Assembly (NCBI GenBank): GCA_035543875.1
Contig: DATKIY010000077.1
Location: 1 to 5,363 of the forward strand
DNA from: DATKIY01 sp035543875
GTDB taxonomy: Bacteria > Actinomycetota > Actinomycetes > JAHEKZ01
Direction: 5' to 3'
DNA: 5,363 bases
The position numbers were made by a program, and so were the translations under genes. Below the pieces are notes generated by a model, which did not search any database, was not told where the DNA came from, and worked only from the letters and a program-made list of their open reading frames with translations. This document shows positions 1 through 5,283 of this stretch, piece after piece. Position 1 is the first letter of the stretch. Each line of letters opens with the position of its first letter.

Positions 1-1
1 G

Positions 2-745
2 AAGCAGACGCCAGCCTCGTACGTGGCATTCGACTGTCTGGCGCGCGACGACGAGTCACTACTCACCCACGCATTCCGTGACCGACGCAAAGTACTCGAA
101 GACGCACTCTCCTCTGTCCCCCCACCGTTCTACGCGACTCCCGTCACCACCGATCGAGCCACTGCAAGCCAATGGTTCTCCGTCTTTGAAGGCGCCGGCC
201 TCGACGGGTTGGTCGCAAAGCCGCTAGCCGATCCTTATCAGCCCGGCAAACGTGCCCTGTTCAAAATCAAGCATGAGAGAACGGCCGACTGTGTTCTAGC
301 CGGATACCGCATCCACAAGTCGGGTGACTCCGTTGGTTCGCTCCTGCTGGGATTGTTTGACGCCGACGGAGTCCTTCATCACGTGGGCGTCGCATCCTCG
401 TTCACCGCAGCGCGCCGCCGCGAGCTCATCGACGAGCTGGCCCCGCTGGTCACCGACCTCAGCGAGCATCCGTGGAACCCCGGGACCGCCGACCCCGCGC
501 ACGCGCGTCGGCCAGGGTCACTGAATCGGTGGAACGCGGGAAAGAACATGGAATTCGTCGCGCTCCGACCAGAGTGGGTCGTCGAGGTCGCATACGACCA
601 GCTACAGGGCGATCGATTTCGGCACACCGCCCGCTTTCGGCGGTGGCGGACCGACCGTAAGCCCTCGTCGTGCACCTACGACCAGCTCGATCGGCCCGTT
701 GCCTACGACCTGGCGGACGTGCTCAGACCACATACGGCAGGATGA
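2..745 (+). CDS. ligC: LigC-like ATP-dependent DNA ligase, C-terminal part (5' truncated by window edge)
   Basis: This is a nucleotidyltransferase DNA ligase that seals nicks using ATP through an enzyme-AMP intermediate. LigC enzymes of actinobacteria are accessory ligases linked to gap repair and end-joining. The frame is open from base 2, and the GTG at 23 lies inside the conserved block, so it is not the start. Motif IIIa is seen as FDCL (29-40), motif IV as DGLVAK (203-220, Asp in place of the common Glu) and motif V as FKIK (260-271). The C-terminal OB-fold region follows, with SLNRWNAGK, WVVEVAYDQ and RFRHTARFRRW, a pattern typical of LigC. About 247 residues are present. The family is about 350 long, so about 100 residues including the motif I adenylated lysine lie upstream. 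No LigD polymerase or nuclease domain follows it. The stop is four bases before the next start, which suggests co-transcription. The family call is strong. LigC rather than a LigB- or LigD-type ligase is inferred from the C-terminal pattern. Confidence 0.9.
   Translation, partial: KQTPASYVAFDCLARDDESLLTHAFRDRRKVLEDALSSVPPPFYATPVTTDRATASQWFSVFEGAGLDGLVAKPLADPYQPGKRALFKIKHERTADCVLAGYRIHKSGDSVGSLLLGLFDADGVLHHVGVASSFTAARRRELIDELAPLVTDLSEHPWNPGTADPAHARRPGSLNRWNAGKNMEFVALRPEWVVEVAYDQLQGDRFRHTARFRRWRTDRKPSSCTYDQLDRPVAYDLADVLRPHTAG
739..742 (+). promoter_or_regulatory. Ribosome binding site deciding the start at 750
   Basis: AGGA lies seven bases before a GTG at 750 and overlaps the end of the ligase gene. 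It favours GTG 750 over the upstream in-frame ATG at 699, which would put 17 residues of ligase-overlapping, unlike sequence on the protein. An ATG at 759 is the only close alternative. Confidence 0.55.
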
Positions 746-749
746 AGCC

Positions 750-1235
750 GTGATCACAATGCTGGTTCTCACCGAACAGACCCTGACCCCCCACGACGTG
801 TCGCGGATCGCGGAGCTGCATGCTCCGGACCCGGTAACTGCGCATGTCATCGTGCCAACCGGCACCGACCAGTCCACCCTGGATCAGGTTGTTGACGACT
901 TGACGCGCGTTGACCTCGACGAGCTGTCGGAGGATCTCGACCCTCAACACATGTCCGACGCCGACAAGGTGCGCTACGCACAACAGCTCGTCGACCAGTC
1001 GGTGGCCCTATTGAACGCTGCCGGTCTGACTGCCACTGGGTCATTGGTTCCCCAGCATCCGGTCGACGCCACAGCAGCATTAGCCAATGAGAAAGACGTG
1101 GACGAAATCATCGTCGTCACCGAACCGCATCTGGTGACTGACGTACTACGTAGGGACTGGGCCACTCGCCTTCGTCACTCCGTGAAGCGGCCGGTGCTGC
1201 ATTTCATCGCGGGCACCGACCAAATCGTGAGCTGA
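750..1235 (+). CDS. Small universal-stress-protein-like protein, function unknown
   Basis: A 161-residue soluble protein without a signal peptide or membrane segment. The N-terminus (MLVLTEQTL..., then TAHVIVPT) looks like the first strands of an alpha/beta fold. A central acidic, helical stretch follows, and the C-terminal part has a strand DEIIVVTEPH (about residues 118-127), a helix with DWATRLRH, and a last strand RPVLHFIAGTD (from about 147). That order resembles the second half of UspA-type proteins. The G-2x-G-9x-G-S/T loop of ATP-binding members is not present between the two strands, so ATP binding is not expected. The GTG start is chosen for its AGGA site. The gene sits four bases after the ligase stop and eight bases before the fusion enzyme, so the three are probably expressed together. 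Homologues are usually annotated as hypothetical. The fold assignment is by eye and moderate; a role as partner or regulator of the neighbouring enzyme is only inference. Confidence 0.75.
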   Translation: MITMLVLTEQTLTPHDVSRIAELHAPDPVTAHVIVPTGTDQSTLDQVVDDLTRVDLDELSEDLDPQHMSDADKVRYAQQLVDQSVALLNAAGLTATGSLVPQHPVDATAALANEKDVDEIIVVTEPHLVTDVLRRDWATRLRHSVKRPVLHFIAGTDQIVS

Positions 1236-1243
1236 CGGCAGCG

Positions 1244-4186
1244 ATGGCCCTCGAAAATCCGTTTGCTGGTCACGAGCTGCTCAGTCCAACACTTTCAGGC
1301 GAAACCGCGGCCCAGCTTCTACACGATCGCTACGCCCGCTCGGGACCGATGAAGCCGTTGGGAAGCCACCAGGACCAAAACTTCCTCGTGGACGCTCCCG
1401 ACGGACGGTTCGTGCTGAAGATTTCGAATCCTGGGTTCACTCGGGTTGGACTGGAAGCCCAAAACGCCGCGATGTTGCACCTTGCAAGTAATTCCATCGA
1501 CTTTCGGGCTCCGATCCCGGTGCCTGACGTCGACGGCCAGCTCATCGGTCAGACCGATGACCAGGGCAGAACGTTCGATGTACGCCTCGTCACTTTCATC
1601 GACGGAAACCCCCTGTCGGATTTTGACTACCTCGCTCCCGTCGTGCTCCAGGCGCATGGATCGCTGGCCGCTCGAGCGGCTCGTGCGCTCACCGACTTCA
1701 ATCATCCAGGACTCGATCGAGTTCTCCAGTGGGACTGCCGCCACGCTTCCGACGTCGTTGCCGCCTTGGTTGGTCACGTGCAAGACGTCGCGCTTCGCGA
1801 TGAGGTGGTGCGCCTCACCGGGCAAGCCCAAAGCGAGCTGGACAAACTGTCCGGTGAGTTGCGCATGGGCGTCATCCATGCCGATGTCACTGACGTCAAC
1901 GTGGTGGCGACCGTCGACAGCTCGGGACGACCCATTCCCGACGGTTTGATCGACTTTGGCGACATGCTTCGTACCTGGATCGTCTCCGATGTTGCGGTTG
2001 CCGCAGTGTCGCTGACCGCCCATGACTTCGATCGCCCACTTGAGATAACTGCCGAGATTGTGCGCGGCTTCCATCGTGAGTACCCGCTCACCGACCCGGA
2101 GATCGACGCACTCTGGCCGCTGGTGGTTGCACGTGCGGCGGCCTGCTGTGTGAGCAGCGAACAGCAAGCCATGTTGGAACCAGACAACTACTACGCCGAA
2201 GAGTCACGTGACAGCGACTGGCACATTTGGGCGTCGCTGCGCTCCATCTCTTGGAAAGCGGCCACCGCGGCGCTGCACGAAGCAACAGCCGCGCAGCCAT
2301 CAGTCGGAGCCACCACCGCGTCAGCCAGCTCGCAGCCGTCCCGCCAATCGTTTATCGACCAAACCGTCAGCGCAGACCCACCTGTTCTTGACCTGTCCGT
2401 CCAGTCAGACTCACTCACGCCCGGCTCGTGGCAGACCGCCGGGGAACTCCGTCGAGCCATCGCCGGCCTGTTGGACAGCGGACATGGATTTGGACGGTTC
2501 AACGAGGGTCGGCTGAATCCGGCCGGCGTCTCCGCCGTCACAACCGGGGCCGAAATTTTCGCGCCCGCAGGCACCACGATCAACGCCCCCGTCGACGTAC
2601 ACGTCGTCAGCGTCGACGCTGACGACGATGCCATGGTGCTCGGCGCATTCGACCAATGGCTACGCGTTAGTGGCCTTCGAGCCACCGCAGCAGCGGGGAC
2701 ACAAGTGCAGGCGGGACAGCCGCTTGGCGCGCTCATGTCGTCCCCATCCAGCAGCTCCCTGCCCGACCATCTGCTGGTCCAAGTAGTGAGCGATCCTGAT
2801 GAGTGCCCGCCGCGCGTATGCGACCGCGCAAGCGGTTGGCTGCCCGTCGTACGTGACCCGTCCTCATTCATCGGTTTCCAGGTCGCAGCACCGAGCCCCG
2901 ACGCCGCACGACTACTGGACCGGCGCGACTCAGTTCTGGCCACAACCCAAGAGCACTACTACGTGCAGCCACCACGCATCGAGCGTGGCTGGCGACATCA
3001 TCTATTCGACACCGACGGTCGCCGGTACGTCGACATGGTCAATAACGTCGCCATTCTTGGTCACAGCCACCCAGCCGTCGAACAGGCAGTGGGCAGACAG
3101 TTGCGCCTGCTCAACACGAACTCACGGTTCCACTACGAGGCGATGGTCGCGTTCAGCGAGCGACTTGTTGACCTGCTTCCGGAGTCGCTGGACACAGTCT
3201 TCTTGGTGAGCACTGGCAGCGAAGCCAATGAAGTTGCACTACGGCTGGTGCGAGCCGCGACTGGCGCGAAGGACCTGGTAGCCGTGCGTAGCGCCTATCA
3301 CGGTTGGACGACCGCAACGGATGAGGTCTCAACGTCCATCGCAGACAATCCAGGCGCAGCAGCGGACCGTCCGGAGTGGATTCACACCGTGGAGTCACCT
3401 CATACGTACCGGGGGCGGTTTCGCGGGGCGGACGCTGGCGACCGCTACGCCGACGAAGCCAAGCAACAGCTGAAGGACCTGCAAGCCAAAGGTCGGGCGA
3501 TTGCCGGGTTCATCGCCGAGCCCGTTTATGGCAATGCGGGTGGAGTGCTACTCCCCCACGGTTACCTCCAGCAGGTGTATCAGGCAGTTCGTGACGTGGG
3601 CGGACTGTGCATCGCAGACGAAGTCCAGGTGGGGTACGGCAGACTTGGCGAGTACTTCTGGGGCTTCGAACAACAGGGAGTTATCCCTGACGTCGTGACG
3701 ATGGCCAAGTGCACTGGAAACGGCGTCCCAGTAGGAGCTGTCGTCACCACCAGTGCGATTGCTGCTGCTATGGAAGAACAGGGGTCGTTCTTCTCGTCGA
3801 TGGGAGGTAGCCCTGTCGGTGCCGTGGCTGCCCTGGCAGTGCTGGACACACTTGAGACAGAGCAACTTCAGGCGAACGCTCGTGACGTGGGTAGTCACCT
3901 GAAGAAGCGCCTGCTGGAGCTCACGGACAAGCACCCCCTAGTGGGCACAGTTCACGGCATGGGTCTCTATCTCGGTGTTGAGCTGGTCCGAGACCGCGAA
4001 ACTCTCGAGCCTGCTGCCGACGAGGCGCTCGCGATCTGCGAACGACTACTCGACCTAGGCATCATCGTTCAGCCGACCAGCGACCATATGAATGTGCTGA
4101 AGGTAAAACCCCCGCTCTGTCTCGACCTCGCGTCAGCTGACCAGTTTGTCGACGCACTCGACCGTGTGCTGACGGCCGGTTGGTGA
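1244..4186 (+). CDS. Three-domain fusion: APH/hydroxylysine-kinase-like kinase, degenerate M23-like domain, class III aminotransferase (phospho-lyase type)
   Basis: A 980-residue cytosolic enzyme. Residues about 1-340 form an APH-fold kinase: N-lobe GSHQDQNFLV then FVLKIS with Lys59, catalytic loop HADVTDVN (212-219, Asp214 and Asn219), and metal site DFGD (Asp237). DQNF with VLKISN and the LIDFGDM block match the hydroxylysine kinase (HYKK/AGPHD1) branch. An Ala/Ser/Thr/Gln linker spans about 345-370. Residues about 400-550 form a lysostaphin/M23-like beta domain lacking most zinc ligands. Residues about 557-980 are a class III PLP enzyme: STGSEAN (656-662), YHGW (685-688, cofactor stacking), DEVQVG (Asp792, pyridine nitrogen), AKCTGNG (Lys822, Schiff base). 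Known relatives ETNPPL and PHYKPL are phospho-lyases acting on phosphoethanolamine and phosphohydroxylysine. Kinase plus phospho-lyase in one chain therefore predicts phosphorylation of an amino alcohol followed by elimination to aldehyde, ammonia and phosphate. The substrate is unknown. ATG 1244 has no strong Shine-Dalgarno and may rely on coupling to the stop at 1235. An ordinary omega-transaminase activity remains possible. Confidence 0.93.
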   Translation: MALENPFAGHELLSPTLSGETAAQLLHDRYARSGPMKPLGSHQDQNFLVDAPDGRFVLKISNPGFTRVGLEAQNAAMLHLASNSIDFRAPIPVPDVDGQLIGQTDDQGRTFDVRLVTFIDGNPLSDFDYLAPVVLQAHGSLAARAARALTDFNHPGLDRVLQWDCRHASDVVAALVGHVQDVALRDEVVRLTGQAQSELDKLSGELRMGVIHADVTDVNVVATVDSSGRPIPDGLIDFGDMLRTWIVSDVAVAAVSLTAHDFDRPLEITAEIVRGFHREYPLTDPEIDALWPLVVARAAACCVSSEQQAMLEPDNYYAEESRDSDWHIWASLRSISWKAATAALHEATAAQPSVGATTASASSQPSRQSFIDQTVSADPPVLDLSVQSDSLTPGSWQTAGELRRAIAGLLDSGHGFGRFNEGRLNPAGVSAVTTGAEIFAPAGTTINAPVDVHVVSVDADDDAMVLGAFDQWLRVSGLRATAAAGTQVQAGQPLGALMSSPSSSSLPDHLLVQVVSDPDECPPRVCDRASGWLPVVRDPSSFIGFQVAAPSPDAARLLDRRDSVLATTQEHYYVQPPRIERGWRHHLFDTDGRRYVDMVNNVAILGHSHPAVEQAVGRQLRLLNTNSRFHYEAMVAFSERLVDLLPESLDTVFLVSTGSEANEVALRLVRAATGAKDLVAVRSAYHGWTTATDEVSTSIADNPGAAADRPEWIHTVESPHTYRGRFRGADAGDRYADEAKQQLKDLQAKGRAIAGFIAEPVYGNAGGVLLPHGYLQQVYQAVRDVGGLCIADEVQVGYGRLGEYFWGFEQQGVIPDVVTMAKCTGNGVPVGAVVTTSAIAAAMEEQGSFFSSMGGSPVGAVAALAVLDTLETEQLQANARDVGSHLKKRLLELTDKHPLVGTVHGMGLYLGVELVRDRETLEPAADEALAICERLLDLGIIVQPTSDHMNVLKVKPPLCLDLASADQFVDALDRVLTAGW
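2602..2627. repeat. Perfect 26-bp palindrome inside the M23-like coding region
   Basis: The sequence reads identically on both strands across 26 bases with no spacer, centred between 2614 and 2615 on GTCGAC. The core is CGTCAGCGTCGACGCTGACG, with three more paired bases on each side. It encodes alternating Val and Asp codons (GTC and GAC are reverse complements), so coding constraint plus high GC could produce it. A protein-binding site or a cruciform-forming sequence cannot be excluded. Confidence 0.6.
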
Positions 4187-4233
4187 ATTCGCCAGACGCA
4201 GGCAGTCCTCGCCCGTACCCTCGAAACGGGACC

Positions 4234-4238
4234 GGAGG
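4234..4238 (+). promoter_or_regulatory. Strong ribosome binding site for the secreted protein at 4245
   Basis: GGAGG stands six bases before the ATG at 4245, the best Shine-Dalgarno match in the window. It fixes that start and fits the signal peptide beginning there. The 58-base gap after the fusion gene holds no convincing terminator; the only stem seen is CCCGT/ACGGG (around 4212-4230) with a nine-base loop and no T tract. Read-through from the upstream operon is therefore possible. Confidence 0.65.
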
Positions 4239-4244
4239 TCTTCC

Positions 4245-4658
4245 ATGCGAAAAGTTCTCGTTAGCACCGTGCTCGCGTTGAGCATCGCTATGAGCTTTGT
4301 ATCTCCCGCGAGTGCGGCATCGCTTCCCGATACTCACTTCCGCGTCAAGTCAGTCACGCTGGACGCTCGATCCGGCACGATTCTTGTGAGAGCCCGAGTG
4401 CAATGCACGGGCCGCGGAACCATGAGTTGGGACTCTTCAGTCCGGCAGTCAGGCACTCGCGCGCATTCCAGCGAAGACGTGCCCTGCGACGGACTGTTCC
4501 GGATGCAGAATATATTCCTTGTCCCCAAGTCGGGTCGGTTCCACGCAGGGACAGCCGAGTTGGTTACTGGCGACATCATCTGTGGGACAGACGTCTGTAT
4601 TGGCGGTGCCACAGGCCGTCTGGTGCGGCTCCAGCCTCACCGTTCCTCAGTCGGATAG
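4245..4658 (+). CDS. Small secreted protein with four cysteines, function unknown
   Basis: A 137-residue exported protein. The N-terminus is a classic Sec signal peptide: MRK charged head, hydrophobic core VLVSTVLALSIAMSFV, and a PASA-A cleavage region, so cleavage is likely after residue 24 or 25. The mature part of about 112 residues is rich in beta-forming stretches (TILVRARVQC, GTAELVTGDIIC) and has cysteines at 54, 81, 113 and 118, an even number suited to two disulfides outside the membrane. The pattern of a strand ending in Cys, then RQSG, a second Cys and a G-x-A strand loosely resembles the actinobacterial secreted domain DUF6299; this is a by-eye resemblance and weak. The start is supported by GGAGG at 4234. 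There is no lipobox, so the protein should be released or cell-wall associated. It follows the fusion enzyme by 58 bases on the same strand, but nothing ties the two functionally. Confidence 0.82.
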   Translation: MRKVLVSTVLALSIAMSFVSPASAASLPDTHFRVKSVTLDARSGTILVRARVQCTGRGTMSWDSSVRQSGTRAHSSEDVPCDGLFRMQNIFLVPKSGRFHAGTAELVTGDIICGTDVCIGGATGRLVRLQPHRSSVG

Positions 4659-4850
4659 TTCTTCCCAGTTCACTGCGTTCTTCTTGCTGGGTTTCGCTCT
4701 CGGCGGCTTTCCCGGCATCTTCGGGGTGCCACTGTCGGGAGCGCTGTGCGTTGACGCGTGTTCTGCGGGCGCTTGTTGAGCGCACGGGCACAGGTCTTCC
4801 GGTGAATCGCATTCAGAATGGCGGACCCCCAGCAGCCGGAAGCTCGCCAA
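4647..4850 (-). CDS. Doubtful minus-strand small ORF or gene remnant with Lys/Pro-rich tail
   Basis: A 67-codon frame from a possible TTG at 4850 (the frame stays open back to about 4895) to a TGA at 4647-4649, overlapping the end of the plus-strand secreted gene by 12 bases. The last 25 or so residues (GTPKMPGKPPRAKPSKKN, then AVNWEELSD) look like a natural basic, flexible tail, with fairly high G/C at third positions. The first half looks unlike a folded protein, has several cysteines, and lacks a good ribosome site. It could be a small real protein, the decayed end of a lost minus-strand gene, or chance. The opposite strand reads as a hydrophobic run only because Lys codons mirror Phe/Leu codons. 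Confidence 0.22.
   Translation of the reverse strand: MASFRLLGVRHSECDSPEDLCPCAQQAPAEHASTHSAPDSGTPKMPGKPPRAKPSKKNAVNWEELSD
4710..4740. terminator. Candidate hairpin with cUUCGg tetraloop downstream of the secreted protein gene
   Basis: An outer stem TCCCG (4710-4714) pairs with CGGGA (4736-4740). An inner stem GCATC (4715-4719) pairs with GGTGC-type bases (4724-4729, one bulged G and one G-T pair) and closes on TTCG (4720-4723). A C(UUCG)G loop is unusually stable in RNA. The hairpin lies about 50 bases after the stop at 4658. There is no T tract, so it is only a possible actinobacterial-style terminator or part of another RNA structure. Confidence 0.3.
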
Positions 4851-4912
4851 GGCGCTCTTTAAGCCGAGGCCGAAATCGACCGAGGAAAGTCCATATCAGC
4901 CGAACTACGGTC

Positions 4913-4917
4913 GAGGG
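4913..4917 (+). promoter_or_regulatory. Ribosome binding site for the lipoprotein at 4923
   Basis: GAGGG lies five bases before the ATG at 4923, in front of a proper signal peptide, which supports this start. Confidence 0.5.
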
Positions 4918-4922
4918 TACTC

Positions 4923-5273
4923 ATGCCAATCCGCTTTGCCTTTGCGCTTGCCACGAGTTTGGGCATCCTGCTATCCGGATGTTCATCGACTGTGCCAAGC
5001 GGCGCAGAACTGACCGGGGCGTACAACGCGGGATACGACAACGGAGTGAAGTTGCAATCCGACGGAGGAAGACCAACTGGAACCCCAGAGGTTGATTCAG
5101 CACTTGCAGCGTCCTGTGCCATGAACGCGAACCAGAGTTCTTTTTCTGATGGCGACTGGGGGTCACCTTTGTCACCGGCAGAGGAGGTTTACTACCAGGC
5201 ATGTCAACATGGTGCATTCGGAAAACCTCGACTTGAATCGCCAGATGCAATTGTGGCGCTGGCTGGGCCGTGA
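4923..5273 (+). CDS. Small putative lipoprotein, function unknown
   Basis: A 116-residue precursor. It has a short basic head (MPIR), a hydrophobic segment FAFALATSLGIL, and a lipobox LSGC with the lipidated cysteine at residue 20, followed by SSTVPSG, a typical flexible start for a mature lipoprotein. It should be lipidated and anchored on the outer face of the cytoplasmic membrane. The mature part of 97 residues carries GAYNAGYDNGVK (32-43), a Cys at 65, and VYYQACQHG (89-97) with Cys94; the two internal cysteines could form a disulfide. The layout, with a helical first part, Cys, acidic/aromatic DGDWG, then YYQAC, is common among small actinobacterial lipoproteins of unknown role. No named family is recognised. 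Codon use looks less GC-biased than in the fusion gene (for example AGTTCTTTTTCTGAT), which may hint at weaker expression or later acquisition. It stands apart from the upstream gene by 264 bases and probably has its own promoter. Confidence 0.82.
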   Translation: MPIRFAFALATSLGILLSGCSSTVPSGAELTGAYNAGYDNGVKLQSDGGRPTGTPEVDSALAASCAMNANQSSFSDGDWGSPLSPAEEVYYQACQHGAFGKPRLESPDAIVALAGP

Positions 5274-5283
5274 CCCGCGACAA

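Larger units (their letters stand above)
4659..4922. other. Intergenic stretch of 264 bases without a confident gene
   Basis: Between the secreted protein and the lipoprotein no plus-strand frame looks coding. It holds the hairpin at 4710-4740, a short inverted repeat GCGCT-TGTTG-AGCGC (4769-4783) and the doubtful minus-strand frame 4647-4850. No clear -35/-10 pair could be assigned, although a promoter for the lipoprotein gene is expected near its right end. Confidence 0.5.

Noticed and set aside
23..25. GTG as the start of the ligase gene
   Set aside because: It falls inside the conserved region directly before FDCL, and the frame continues upstream to the window edge, so the gene is truncated there.
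699..701. ATG as the start of the USP-like protein
   Set aside because: It would overlap the ligase by 47 bases and add 17 poorly structured residues. GTG 750 has an AGGA site at good spacing.
1..745. Bacterial NHEJ cluster (Ku with LigD)
   Set aside because: Only the ligase part is visible. No Ku, polymerase or phosphoesterase domain is encoded in the window.
1319..2167. Long minus-strand open frame of 282 codons opposite the kinase domain
   Set aside because: It lies wholly inside the strongly supported fusion gene, shows no recognisable motif, and is explained by GC-rich codon bias on the other strand.
2204..2213. GTCACGTGAC palindrome as a regulator site
   Set aside because: It is a short palindrome inside coding sequence, and CACGTG recurs elsewhere in the window, so nothing marks it as an operator.
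2191..2943. Minus-strand open frame of 250 codons opposite the linker and M23-like domain
   Set aside because: Ser/Thr/Arg-rich low-information product, a mirror of the plus-strand coding sequence.
4215..4920. Ten-base inverted repeat GTACCCTCGA (4215-4224) and its reverse complement (4911-4920), both just upstream of the two exported-protein genes
   Set aside because: Chance matches of this length are expected in a window this size, and the copies sit at different distances from their start codons.
4403..5095. Plus-strand open frame of 230 codons spanning the secreted gene, the gap and the lipoprotein start
   Set aside because: Arg/Ser-rich product with no fold-like pattern. It overlaps two better genes that have signal peptides and ribosome sites.
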